A stretch of 51,737 bases of DNA from Hadarchaeum sp964343275 (GTDB taxonomy: Archaea > Hadarchaeota > Hadarchaeia > Hadarchaeales > Hadarchaeaceae): positions 1 through 51,737 of the forward strand of contig CAYFIY010000005.1 in assembly GCA_964343275.1 (NCBI GenBank), read 5' to 3'. The translations under genes were made by a program, and so were the position numbers. The notes under the pieces were generated by a model. The model had not been told where the DNA came from and did no database searches. It saw only the letters and a list, made by a program, of their open reading frames with translations. Each line of letters opens with the position of its first letter. Position 1 is the stretch's first letter. Positions 15,802 through 24,450 of the stretch are shown here, in pieces.

Positions 15802-17038
15802 AGTGTCAGTTAGAATGCGTGGATTTACTCGATACACCAGACTATCAGATGCGCTTAAGATAATACTGTCAAAAACTAAACCTTTGAAGTTTGAGACGGT
15901 AACTTTTGATAAGGCGGATAGGCGAGTCCTTGCAGAAGATATCTTTTCTAGGGTTAACGTTCCTCACTTCGATCGCTCTGCTGTCGATGGCTACGCGGTC
16001 AAGGCGCGAGATACATTTGGAGCCAACCCACAGAACCCGGTTGAGATGCGCGTAGTAGGCTCCGTGGCAATTGGTTCTTCCACTGAGCTTAGAATAAAAA
16101 AAGGAGAAGCGGTAAAAATAATGACCGGTGCCATGATGCCTAAGGGCGCTGACGCCTCTGTAATGGTGGAAAACACGAAGACGGTGGACAAAGTCCTCAG
16201 GGTATTTGCTTCTCTGACTCCAGGTAAAAATGTCTCGGCTCTAGGTGAAGATGTTCGCGTGGGAGATTTAGTTTTGAAAAGGGGGCAGGTTCTTCGCCCA
16301 CAGGATGTGGGGATGTTGGCCTCGACGGGGAGTCTTCGTGTCGTTGTGGCTCGGAGGCCCACGGTTGGTATTTTCGCTACAGGGGGTGAGCTTAGAGAAC
16401 CAGGCAGGCGCTTGGCACCAGCCAAAACGACTAACTCAAACAGCTACTCCATCGCAGCAAATGTCCTCAGAAACGGTGGATTACCAAAACTACTTGGGAT
16501 CGTGCCTGATGATTTCGGTCTCATACAAAGGGCTCTCAAAAAGGCATCGCTGAACGATATGATTCTTGTATCCGGCGGTAGCTCCGTTGGGGAACGTGAT
16601 TTGGTCCCAGATGCCATAGCCATCTTGGGGGAAATACTATTCCACGGTGTGGCGATCAGACCTGGAAGTCCGACTGGTTTCGGTGTAATTCGGGATAAAT
16701 TAGTGTTTTCTCTGGCTGGTTTTCCCGTTTCTGCTCTTGTGGCTTATGACATGTTGGCAAGGCCTGCCCTGTTAGCTATGCAATGGCTGCCTCCAGACTA
16801 CGGCCGTCATCGAGCTCGTGCGAAGCTAACGCGGAAAGTTAGTTCCCCGCTTGGAAGAACAGAGGTACTGCGGGTCATCTTGAGAAGCGAAGGTGGGAGG
16901 TTTCTGGCAGAGCCTATCGCTGCAGGCGGATCCAGCATCCTCAGCTCGATGACGCAATCTGATGGTTTCATTGTTGTGCCGGAAAACCTCGAGGGGTACG
17001 AAAAAGGTCGCGAGGTAGAAGTAGAACTTTACAGATGA
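15794..17038 (+). CDS. moeA: Molybdopterin molybdenumtransferase MoeA (copy 1)
   Basis: A 414-residue MoeA inserting molybdate (or tungstate) into adenylylated molybdopterin. Domain I/II has VPHFDRSAVDGYAVKARDTFGA and TGAMMPKGADASVMVENT. The MPT-binding domain has VSGGSSVGERDLVPDAI, and domain IV starts near residue 335. Start GTG 15794 overlaps moaB. A second MoeA (33521-34771) is encoded 17 kb away and a third MPT-binding protein at 20874. Paralogues of this kind in archaea are often proposed to separate Mo from W, but nothing in the sequence assigns the metal. Confidence 0.95.
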   Translation: MVKVSVRMRGFTRYTRLSDALKIILSKTKPLKFETVTFDKADRRVLAEDIFSRVNVPHFDRSAVDGYAVKARDTFGANPQNPVEMRVVGSVAIGSSTELRIKKGEAVKIMTGAMMPKGADASVMVENTKTVDKVLRVFASLTPGKNVSALGEDVRVGDLVLKRGQVLRPQDVGMLASTGSLRVVVARRPTVGIFATGGELREPGRRLAPAKTTNSNSYSIAANVLRNGGLPKLLGIVPDDFGLIQRALKKASLNDMILVSGGSSVGERDLVPDAIAILGEILFHGVAIRPGSPTGFGVIRDKLVFSLAGFPVSALVAYDMLARPALLAMQWLPPDYGRHRARAKLTRKVSSPLGRTEVLRVILRSEGGRFLAEPIAAGGSSILSSMTQSDGFIVVPENLEGYEKGREVEVELYR

Positions 17039-17565
17039 ATCATCACATCTTGGATTACTGGGGGGAAGAGGGCAATACCGAAAGTTAATTCGAGGGTCTA
17101 ACAAGAAATCTATAAAAGTTTGCGAGCCATACCTCACAAACGGTAAACACAATTAAATCAGAGATAGGGTTCTATCTCAGAAAATTTGAAAGTATTAAAA
17201 AACACGCTCAGTACATTATTGTTGATTTAAAAAAAAATTTGAAGATAGTAGAATTCGGGCTTACAAGTAGAGTCTGGCCAAAGGATTCATTTAAAAGTTG
17301 TCCTGAACTAGCACGGAAAAGCAAAATTAGCAGAAACACAGATGCTTTCAGATGAAATTAGATTATTGGAGTAAGGTCTAAGGCCGACTGAAACAGTAAC
17401 CTTGCGGTATTCTCCTTTTCCCACTAAGGTAACATCTGATAGAAAGTAGTGTAATCTTTAAACCTGATCTTCCAAGCTAGATAAGCTGCAATAAAAAGAG
17501 TTCATAAACCACAATTAAAATTGATAAAGATGAGATAGTTCGTGGTTATTGGACTAGGCTCTGGG
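17039..17565. other. 527-bp intergenic region with an open but startless frame
   Basis: No confident gene. A perfect 7-bp hairpin GAGATAG-ggtt-CTATCTC lies at 17161-17178. Reading plus-strand codons, a frame stays open for about 85 codons up to a TGA near 17355 and includes an EFGLTSRVWPKDSFKS stretch. It has no ATG/GTG/TTG near its beginning and no family I recognise. It may be a gene remnant or chance. The right end holds the T-rich 3' flank of the topoisomerase gene. Confidence 0.4.
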
Positions 17566-19152
17566 TCATCTTTTCTCAGTCTCGTCAACCCAACAGAATT
17601 TTCGTTGTAGGGTTTTTGAATAGAACTTCCTCCAGTCATATGAAACTTTGTTGGCCCATTTGACAAATGTACGTGGGTCTATGTAGCTTTTAAGTGACGT
17701 ACCAAGATTGTAGTCACGCGTGACTCTCGCAAGCTTTACTTTCAATGCGGCTTGCCTTATTCTTTCGCGGAGTTTCTTTATCTTTTTAATGTTTGATTTC
17801 GTGCGGGGCTTTGCCATAACCTCGATCAATTTTGACTCGAGATTCTTGACCCTTTCCTCTTTTTTAGCTATCGATTGCTTCCAGTTTTTCGGTAATTTTT
17901 TCTTATGGTTACAAGTGATTGCTGCTTCGAGGTTAGCCATAGCGGCTGTGTATTTCTTATCGAGTTCTGGTTTATTGGGACTAATTTTGGCGCTAGCTAA
18001 ATACTCGCGGACCACTTTTGATGCGTGGTAGGTCCTGAATACTTTTGCCGTTAACCAATGAGCCACTTCACCAAAAAAATCATTAACCATCTCGGAGCGA
18101 ATACCTGCAAAGATCTGGTCCTTGGGTCCTTGGATGAATGATCTTAAGTTATTGACTACGATGGGCAATGGCTTTATGGTCTTAGTCCACCTTACTGCGT
18201 CCTTTCCCAGAAAATCAAATCTTATCGTATCAGAGTCGCTTATCTTGACGTGAGATCCTCTGAGCGTCGATGCGCCTACAGTATCGGCTTCGTCCTCTTC
18301 CTTCTCGTCACCTACTCTCATCCTCAACTCGTCTATTAGGTATGCTACCGTCGCTACTTTGCGCCGTATGACATCGTCAGAGTTCAAGTTAGCCTTAATG
18401 TGTTCACGAACTTTGGCAATCATTCTTTCTAAATCCGACGCCTTGTTGAACTTGTCGATTTCTCGTTCTTGTTTAAAATGCGCGCTGTCTGCTACCCAGA
18501 CGTACTTGAGTTCACTCGTGAGCTTATCGCGCCATTTAGCTAACCAAAGAGATTCTGGCTCAAAAACTCTGCCTCTCCACTGGTGCCCTGGGGGAGTTTT
18601 GGGGATTGGGGCATCTTCGGATAAGTTTAGAATAATATCCTCATAGCATGCCCTAGGCTTCCACCTGCCGCGAAGTGGGTGTTTTCCCCGCCCCATGAAT
18701 ATCGAAGGGGGTTCAACAGTGTAGTTGCCGATTTCGACGACCTCGTCATTTATTTGGGCATATCCATGTTTCTGCTTGTTTTCTTCCCTGACTTTCTTTC
18801 TAGCTTCCGCGATCTTTTTCCTCTCTTCCTGTGACATTTGCTCTTTTCTAGCCTTTTCCGATTCCACCCACCTGACTATTTCAGAGAAGTCGAAATCATC
18901 AATCTTAGTCGGTTTTTCAATACCTAATACTTTTGAGAAGTCTCCCCCAAAGTTTTTGGCAAAAATCTGATCCTTAGCGTAGTCGGTTCCTAATTTTTTT
19001 ACCCAAGCGACTGCCATCTCTTCTTGGTCCGGGTTCAATTTAATCATCTCGCCCTGGTAAATGATCGCAAAGCTCCTAGGTTCATAGATTGGAACCAAGA
19101 CCCCATTATGTTTCAACTTTTCTATCTTGAACTGCGTCAACACTTGTATCAC
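17566..19152 (-). CDS. topIB: Eukaryotic-type DNA topoisomerase IB
   Basis: A 528-residue type IB topoisomerase that relaxes supercoils through a 3'-phosphotyrosyl intermediate. The eukaryote-like N-terminal core (residues 1-260, with FMGRGKHPLRGRWKPR) and catalytic domain are complete. All five catalytic residues can be aligned to human TOP1: R279 (RVGDEKEE), K317 (GKDAVRW), R373 (AKVFRTYHAS), H416 (CNHKKK) and Tyr490 in LGTSLKSYIDPR. A Lys-rich linker coiled coil spans about 425-475. This enzyme is known in Thaumarchaeota, Caldarchaeum and related TACK archaea and is a strong lineage marker. The gene stands alone, with a 527-bp intergenic stretch downstream. Confidence 0.97.
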   Translation of the reverse strand: MIQVLTQFKIEKLKHNGVLVPIYEPRSFAIIYQGEMIKLNPDQEEMAVAWVKKLGTDYAKDQIFAKNFGGDFSKVLGIEKPTKIDDFDFSEIVRWVESEKARKEQMSQEERKKIAEARKKVREENKQKHGYAQINDEVVEIGNYTVEPPSIFMGRGKHPLRGRWKPRACYEDIILNLSEDAPIPKTPPGHQWRGRVFEPESLWLAKWRDKLTSELKYVWVADSAHFKQEREIDKFNKASDLERMIAKVREHIKANLNSDDVIRRKVATVAYLIDELRMRVGDEKEEDEADTVGASTLRGSHVKISDSDTIRFDFLGKDAVRWTKTIKPLPIVVNNLRSFIQGPKDQIFAGIRSEMVNDFFGEVAHWLTAKVFRTYHASKVVREYLASAKISPNKPELDKKYTAAMANLEAAITCNHKKKLPKNWKQSIAKKEERVKNLESKLIEVMAKPRTKSNIKKIKKLRERIRQAALKVKLARVTRDYNLGTSLKSYIDPRTFVKWANKVSYDWRKFYSKTLQRKFCWVDETEKR

Positions 19153-19252
19153 CCTAAAAATTACCTATTGGCATAAAATGTAATCAGGCATGGAATTTAA
19201 GTTTTTGGCGACGAGCGTGGGGTTATTAGCTACATTTTTATCTCTGTTTTGT

Positions 19253-19669
19253 CTAAAAGATTTCAAACCTCCCTTCTCCGCTGACCGCTATGGTAAATTT
19301 TCTGAGCGTCTTTCTACGCTTTAGCCTTGTTGATCCTAGGACTTCAGTTATAAATCTCACAAGATCTGAATAATTGTGAGATATCTTGATCTTCTTTCGA
19401 TCAGCTTCATTGAAAACAGTCTCCGAAACATCGTAAATGTTGGAACCCGTCTTGACCGTTATTTTTATCGGCCAGTCCACAAGCTCCATCAGCTTCAGTG
19501 TGTCTCTACATTTCTCGATGTTTTCCTTGGCGGTTCGAGCAATGGAGCTAATGTTTGACCTACTGGTGCGGAGTTCCTTGGAAATATCGCTCAAACTTTT
19601 TCCCTCTATCTTCTTTCTAAGGATTTCGTATTGCCTTTTGGTTAAGCTGGTTTTTTTGATGTCAATCAT
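19253..19669 (-). CDS. tfx: Tfx-family transcriptional regulator
   Basis: About 138 residues. The N-terminal helix-turn-helix (SLTKRQYEILRKKIEGKSLS, then DISKELRTSRSNISSIARTAKENI) is the Tfx signature, and the C-terminal domain (about 60-138) is typical for the family (PF14601). Methanothermobacter Tfx binds DNA near the fmdECB operon for molybdenum formylmethanofuran dehydrogenase and was proposed to respond to molybdate. Here tfx is divergent from a molybdate-type transporter, with about 60 bp between the genes, so control of that promoter is the simplest inference. ATG 19669 is preferred; GTG 19684 adds five residues. Confidence 0.9.
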   Translation of the reverse strand: MIDIKKTSLTKRQYEILRKKIEGKSLSDISKELRTSRSNISSIARTAKENIEKCRDTLKLMELVDWPIKITVKTGSNIYDVSETVFNEADRKKIKISHNYSDLVRFITEVLGSTRLKRRKTLRKFTIAVSGEGRFEIF

Positions 19670-19731
19670 TTTTGGTTCACACAACCGTTTTATTTATCTT
19701 TTTTCATTTAAATTTATGCACGGGTGATTGG

Positions 19732-20889
19732 TTGGGTGACTTTGAATTTAACAGGATGGAGCTTTCTGGCTCGTTGGCCGACCTTGGAACTATGTTGCCC
19801 TTACTGATTCCTTTGATAGTCATCAACGGTTTGAATGCCACAATCGCGCTTTTGTTGGTAGGTCTCTTCTATGTGGGTGTAGGTCTATATTACAGAATCC
19901 CTGTTTCTGTGCAGCCGTTCAAGGCTGTAGCAGTCATTGCTATTGCAGGAGGACTATCTGCTCAAATCATCGCAGCCTCAGGATTGATTACGGGCATCTT
20001 AATGCTCTTTCTAGGAACGACTGGTCTCATCATCCACGTTGCTAGGTTTTTCTCAAAACCGGTCGTTCGCGGATTACAAGTGGCTCTAGGCCTTATTTTA
20101 TTTGTAAAAGCCGTCCGGTACATTATCGGCCCAGAGCTGTTTATCGGGGGGGAAGTGATCTATCAAATGGGATTACCCCTTAACACAATTATCGGTTTAG
20201 CAGGACTGCTGATCGCAGCACTTCTTATTACCAATAGAAAGATTCCAGCTGCGATGGCTCTGGTAGCCATCGGATTTTTAGTGGGACTGTCTATAAAAAC
20301 TCCGAGCTTCACGTTGGGTCCACAGATTCTACCTCTGCAGATACCCAGCGTTACTGATTTCCAAGCGGCGCTGGTAATCTTGGTCTTACCTCAATTTCCT
20401 TTGACCATCTCGAACTCGGTTATCTCGGCTTCAGATCTAGCTAAAAAATATTTCGGCGTAAAAGCCAGAAATGCATCCACTCGTGCTTTGGCGACCAGTG
20501 TCGGAGTAGCTAATATAGCCGTGGGGGCTTTGGGTGGTATGCCTATGTGCCACGGTGCAGGTGGTTTGACCGCCCATTATTGTTTTGGAGCCAGGACAGG
20601 TGGTTCAAGTTTGATTATCGGCAGCGTATTCGTAGTCATAGCTCTGGTATTTGGCTCGAGTGCGGTGTCCATACTAGGTTTAATCCCGTTTTCGATTCTC
20701 GGGGTTTTGTTGGCTTTCACAGGAATTCAAATGATGTTGTTAGTATCCGACGTGAAATTGCCCATAGATTTTTTGGTGGTGTTTACGATCGTGGGGCTCT
20801 CCATAATTGTCAATATGACCACAGCTTTTATTGCCGGCATATTACTATACTATCTACTAAAGCGGTGGAGCTCATGGTCCAGAAGGTAA
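19732..20889 (+). CDS. MOT1-type molybdate transporter (SulP-like)
   Basis: A polytopic membrane protein of about 385 residues with roughly ten hydrophobic helices. The N-terminal FNRMELSGSLADLGTMLPLL, the VQPFKAVAVIAI segment, LPQFPLTISNSV and GGMPMCHGAGGLTAHYCFGA are the signatures of the MOT1 molybdate permease family (PF16983), which also occurs in plants and many prokaryotes. The conserved F-x-NR-x-ELSG is kept only if translation starts at TTG 19732, which has a GGGTGAT ribosome site at 19722-19728; ATG 19756 would cut it. It is divergent from tfx and overlaps the next molybdopterin gene by 16 bp. Confidence 0.9.
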   Translation: MGDFEFNRMELSGSLADLGTMLPLLIPLIVINGLNATIALLLVGLFYVGVGLYYRIPVSVQPFKAVAVIAIAGGLSAQIIAASGLITGILMLFLGTTGLIIHVARFFSKPVVRGLQVALGLILFVKAVRYIIGPELFIGGEVIYQMGLPLNTIIGLAGLLIAALLITNRKIPAAMALVAIGFLVGLSIKTPSFTLGPQILPLQIPSVTDFQAALVILVLPQFPLTISNSVISASDLAKKYFGVKARNASTRALATSVGVANIAVGALGGMPMCHGAGGLTAHYCFGARTGGSSLIIGSVFVVIALVFGSSAVSILGLIPFSILGVLLAFTGIQMMLLVSDVKLPIDFLVVFTIVGLSIIVNMTTAFIAGILLYYLLKRWSSWSRR

Positions 20890-21848
20890 AAGTTGAAGAT
20901 GCAGTCGGGAAATCATTGGCTCACGATGTTGTCGCTTATGGTCCAGGTCTTAAGAGAGTTTCTTTCAAACGCGGTCATGTGATTACCTCTGGAGATCTCA
21001 ACCGGTTGAAGGATACAGGCGACTTCTTCGTGTTAATCCGAGAGGGCAATGAAAAGAAAGTACACGAGGAAGAAGCGGCAACTAGGATGGCACGTGCTTC
21101 AATAGATTCCAGCGCCAAACGTTCGATTCCCACGCAAGGTAAAGTTAATTTGCTAGCGGTGGTTCCAGGGCTCCTCAAGGTGAAAGCTGATGTGGCCAAG
21201 CGGGTAAACCTCATAGACGATTTTATCATCGCCACCAAGTCTAACAATGTCTGGGTCAAAAAGGGTTCACTGATTGGATCAGTGAAGATAGTTCCAATAT
21301 CTGTGGCTGAAACTCGCATGAAAAAAGTGGAAAGATTGTTGAAGAGTAAGGGGCCCGTTCTCAAGATAGTGCCCATAAAAATCAGAAAAATCGGTCTAGT
21401 GATAACAGGAACTGAGGTTTACAAGGGGAGAATAAAAGACGCGTTTTATCCAACGTTGACCGAGAAACTGGCTGAATATGGCCTTAAGATAGGTAAATCT
21501 GTGATTGTTCCCGACGACGTTGATAGAATAACGAGGGAAGTTTTGGCGATAAAGAGAGAAGGATATCAACTTATCTTATTGGCTGGAGGTATGGCTGTTG
21601 ATGCTGGCGATGTTACTCCTACTGCCATGAAGGAAACTGGAGCTAAAATAATATCCCGAGGTGTCCCCATGTTCCCAGGTTCCATGGCAATGGTCGCTTA
21701 CTTGGACGGCACCCCAGTTCTGGGACTGCCTGCTTGTCTAATCCCTGATAAGGTGACGAGTTTCGATACCGTTTTGCCGCGAGTGTTAGCAGGGGAAAAG
21801 TTGACCAGGGATGAAATTGCCGGGCTTGGACATGGTGGACTGCTTTGA
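20874..21848 (+). CDS. Molybdopterin-binding protein associated with molybdenum hydroxylase maturation
   Basis: A 324-residue protein with a C-terminal MoCF_biosynth (MPT-binding) domain. The N-terminal third (KVEDAVGKSLAHDVVAYGPG ... FKRGHVITSGDL) resembles MoeA-related proteins. The MPT domain shows GLVITGTEVYKGRIKDAF near residue 185, LILLAGGMAVDAGDVTP near 235, and FPGSMAMVAYLDGTPVLGLPAC. Proteins of this layout accompany mocA and xdhC in bacterial molybdenum hydroxylase clusters. ATG 20874 has GGTGGAG upstream and overlaps the MOT1 gene; the TGA overlaps the start of mocA (TTGA). It is therefore part of a tfx-controlled or MOT1-linked operon. The precise reaction is unknown. Confidence 0.85.
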   Translation: MVQKVKVEDAVGKSLAHDVVAYGPGLKRVSFKRGHVITSGDLNRLKDTGDFFVLIREGNEKKVHEEEAATRMARASIDSSAKRSIPTQGKVNLLAVVPGLLKVKADVAKRVNLIDDFIIATKSNNVWVKKGSLIGSVKIVPISVAETRMKKVERLLKSKGPVLKIVPIKIRKIGLVITGTEVYKGRIKDAFYPTLTEKLAEYGLKIGKSVIVPDDVDRITREVLAIKREGYQLILLAGGMAVDAGDVTPTAMKETGAKIISRGVPMFPGSMAMVAYLDGTPVLGLPACLIPDKVTSFDTVLPRVLAGEKLTRDEIAGLGHGGLL

Positions 21849-22417
21849 TCGGAGCCATCATTATGGCTGCTGGAGAATCAAAGCGCATGGGAGTTCAGAA
21901 ACTCCTGCTAGAAATAAAAGGAAAGCCCTTGATTCAACGCATTATCGAATCTTTCAAGGATATTGTGGATGAGATTGTGGTGGTGCTGGGACACCAGCCC
22001 AAGGATCTTATCCCTTTTTTGGTAAAGATGCAGGTGCAATGGACTGTTAACTATGGATATCAAGAGGGCATGATATCGACCTTTAAAGAGGGACTGAGAA
22101 AGTTAGAAAATTTTGACGCGGTTTTTCTAGCTTTGGGAGACCAGCCATTCGTCGATAAGGGTTTTCTTCTTAAAGCGGTAGAATCATGGAAAGGCGGGGC
22201 TAAAGTAGTCAGTCCGATTTTCAATGGGAAGAAAGGACACCCTGTCTTGTTCGACCATAGCCTGTTCGGAGATATTCTTGCCCTCAGGGAAAACCAGTTT
22301 GTCCGTGATGTTATACATAGACACAAGGCGGAACTTGGGCTAATTGATTCAGGAGAGTGGGCTGTCAGAGATCTCGATACGCCCGAGGATTTAGAAGATA
22401 TCAGAACGAGATTTTGA
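21845..22417 (+). CDS. mocA: MocA-family molybdopterin nucleotidyltransferase
   Basis: A 190-residue NTP transferase (MobA-like fold) of the MocA type. MocA makes the cytosine dinucleotide form of molybdopterin for xanthine-dehydrogenase-family enzymes. The signature AAGESKRMGVQKLLLEIKGK is at residues 8-27, ALGDQPFVD at about 96-104, and GKKGHPVLFDHSLFGDIL follows. The start is TTG 21845, overlapping the upstream stop. Its 3' end overlaps the 3' end of convergent xdhC by 17 bp. MocA and XdhC together strongly point to maturation of the hydroxylase encoded at the left edge or of a paralogue. Confidence 0.92.
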   Translation: MIGAIIMAAGESKRMGVQKLLLEIKGKPLIQRIIESFKDIVDEIVVVLGHQPKDLIPFLVKMQVQWTVNYGYQEGMISTFKEGLRKLENFDAVFLALGDQPFVDKGFLLKAVESWKGGAKVVSPIFNGKKGHPVLFDHSLFGDILALRENQFVRDVIHRHKAELGLIDSGEWAVRDLDTPEDLEDIRTRF

Positions 22418-23198
22418 GGCTACTACCTGATGCGCTTGGCTTTCGGCGTTCTTTTATTATCTCGGCTATTACGCTGACTGCAATTTCATCCGGCGTTTCT
22501 GCGCCGATGTCTAGGCCTATGGGTACGTGTATCATCTTGACTCTCTCCTCCGGAAACCCCTCATCGATTAACTTCCTAAAAGTGACTGCTCCCTTTCTCC
22601 TACTCCCTATCATCCCTATGTATTTCACGTCAGAATTGAGGACCGCCTTGAGCGCCGGCTCGTCGTATTTGTGCCCAGTGGTCACAACTACGTAGGTTTG
22701 AGGCGTGATTTCCGTCATAGTGACTCCCTTCTCTACCATTTCTGCGATGACCTCTGTAGCCTCCGGAAAATTATCCTTCTTTGCGCCGGGGTCGATAACT
22801 GTAACTGAGAACCCCACGTCTTGTCCCAATTTTGCTATTTGAGAGCCTACGTTCCCTGTCCCGATAATCAATAACTTTGGGACTGGTTTAATTACCTCAA
22901 TGTATATATCGGCCAAACCGCCACACTTCATACCTATCCCTCCCAGCTCCTCCTCTTCAAGGGCTGCGCTGAAGGTTTTGGATTTTCCAACATTTATCGC
23001 CTCTATCGCCTCGTCTACTGCCCCGGATTCCACACAGTCGCCTCCAATCGTGCCAAAAGTGCTACCGTCCCTGCGGACGACCATTTTGGCTCCAGTTTTA
23101 CGCGGTGTGGATCCCTCGGTTCTGACTATAGTTGCGACCGCAAAAGTTTCGCCCTTAGTCATCAGCTCGTTTATCTTTTGAAATATTTTTTCGTGCAT
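22401..23198 (-). CDS. xdhC: XdhC/CoxI-family molybdenum hydroxylase maturation factor
   Basis: About 265 residues. The N-terminal XdhC/CoxI domain has FAVATIVRTEGSTPRKTGAKM and FGTIGGDCVESGAVDEA. The C-terminal Rossmann domain has LLIIGTGNVGSQIAKLG at about 110-126 and the GMIGSRRKGAVTFRKL block. XdhC proteins bind molybdenum cofactor and promote its sulfuration before insertion into xanthine dehydrogenase. A box attaaatat around 23233 predicts transcription from near 23207, so ATG 23198 is preferred over TTG 23225. It is convergent with mocA. Confidence 0.92.
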   Translation of the reverse strand: MHEKIFQKINELMTKGETFAVATIVRTEGSTPRKTGAKMVVRRDGSTFGTIGGDCVESGAVDEAIEAINVGKSKTFSAALEEEELGGIGMKCGGLADIYIEVIKPVPKLLIIGTGNVGSQIAKLGQDVGFSVTVIDPGAKKDNFPEATEVIAEMVEKGVTMTEITPQTYVVVTTGHKYDEPALKAVLNSDVKYIGMIGSRRKGAVTFRKLIDEGFPEERVKMIHVPIGLDIGAETPDEIAVSVIAEIIKERRKPSASGSSLKISF

Positions 23199-23357
23199 GT
23201 TTTCAAGCTTGATTTTGAGATCCAATATTTAATTATCTTTCTATCAAAAATTTTCACGTCGCTTTAGTTTTGAATAATGATGCATTGAAAAATATTGATC
23301 CAAGAAAGCATATGATCCGTTAAGCATTTATTATTATTAATTTATTTTGAAGCTGTC

Positions 23358-24449
23358 CTAATACCTGATTGCTCGAGTCGGACAAACGGACACGCAGAGG
23401 CCACACTCGTAGCATCTGACCGGATCGACCTTGGCAGCTTTCCCGACAACGCGGATTGCGTCATAGGGGCAGTATCGTTCACAAAGTCCGCAGGCGGTAC
23501 ATCTCGATGAGATCACTTCAACTGGTTTGGCCGTCACCCGGATCGGTTGCTCTGGAAGATGCCGTAGCGCTAACCCCTTGAAATCATTCACATTATTGTA
23601 ACCCTTTGCACGCATGAATTTTGCCATCTCGTCGGCCATAATTCCGTAGATCTTATTGCCGCGTATCATGGCTGAGGTCAAGAGTCCCACGGCAGATGCT
23701 CCAGCCATGATGAACTCGATGGCATCCCTACCAGTCGAGATCCCGCCTACTCCAATGATTGGTATTTTCACCGCTCGAGCTATGTCGGCCACGCATCTAA
23801 CTGCTAAGGACTTTATCGCAGGTCCTGAGAGCCAACCATATCCGTTCGCGCTTCCGAGCATGGGCATGGCGTTTTCTATGTCTATGGCAAGGCAAGGTCC
23901 AAGAGTGTTGATAGCCACTATTCCGTCCGCCCCGGCATCCTCAGCTGCTTTCGCAAACTGGGTGATGTCTAAAACGTTTGGGCTCAACTTAATGAAAACG
24001 GGTATATCTACCACTTCTTTCGCTACTTTAGTGACTTCAATAATTGGAGTAGGATCGTTGCCAAGGTAGTGGGTTGAAAGTTCCAGGGCGTCTACACCAA
24101 TAGCGGCCACTTTGGGCGCTAGCTCTCTGATTTCCTCAGGATTATAACCTAGGCTTGCAATTAGCGGTATTCCTGCTTTTTTTGCTTTTTTATACTCCAC
24201 CTTTAACCACTGGTCAACCGTGAGATCCGATGCGATTTCCGCGTTCAGCATACTATCTTTAATTTTTATAATGCAAGGCCTAGGGACTTTAGAAGGATTT
24301 GCTGTAAGAGTCTTGGCAACAAGTCCTCCGGCTCCACCTTCAGATGCTTCCAATAAAGCGGTAGCATCGCGGGTTGTTGGTCCAGGCGCAGGTAGTATGG
24401 GGTTCTTGAACTTCATCCCGCAAATTTCAACTGATAGGTCAACCGTCAT
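23358..24449 (-). CDS. Dihydroorotate/dihydropyrimidine dehydrogenase-like protein with two [4Fe-4S] clusters
   Basis: A 363-residue flavoprotein. A TIM-barrel of the DHOD / PreA family (residues 1-300; GGISTGRDAIEFIMAGASAVGL for FMN phosphate) is followed by a C-terminal two-cluster ferredoxin domain (CTACGLCERYCP and CYECGLCVSVCP). This layout matches PreA and the C-terminal part of dihydropyrimidine dehydrogenase, and differs from pyrimidine-synthesis DHOD-B. The active-site loop that normally reads NxSCPN reads ELSTHYLGND, so the catalytic Cys is not present. The reaction may therefore differ from DHOD or DPD. It lies one base downstream of the SsnA-like amidohydrolase gene in the same operon. 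Confidence 0.85.
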   Translation of the reverse strand: MTVDLSVEICGMKFKNPILPAPGPTTRDATALLEASEGGAGGLVAKTLTANPSKVPRPCIIKIKDSMLNAEIASDLTVDQWLKVEYKKAKKAGIPLIASLGYNPEEIRELAPKVAAIGVDALELSTHYLGNDPTPIIEVTKVAKEVVDIPVFIKLSPNVLDITQFAKAAEDAGADGIVAINTLGPCLAIDIENAMPMLGSANGYGWLSGPAIKSLAVRCVADIARAVKIPIIGVGGISTGRDAIEFIMAGASAVGLLTSAMIRGNKIYGIMADEMAKFMRAKGYNNVNDFKGLALRHLPEQPIRVTAKPVEVISSRCTACGLCERYCPYDAIRVVGKAAKVDPVRCYECGLCVSVCPTRAIRY

Positions 24450-24450
24450 A

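Noticed and set aside
20547..20873. N-terminal extension of the molybdopterin-binding protein
   Set aside because: It lies within the MOT1 gene in another frame; ATG 20874 with GGTGGAG upstream starts the family-like sequence.
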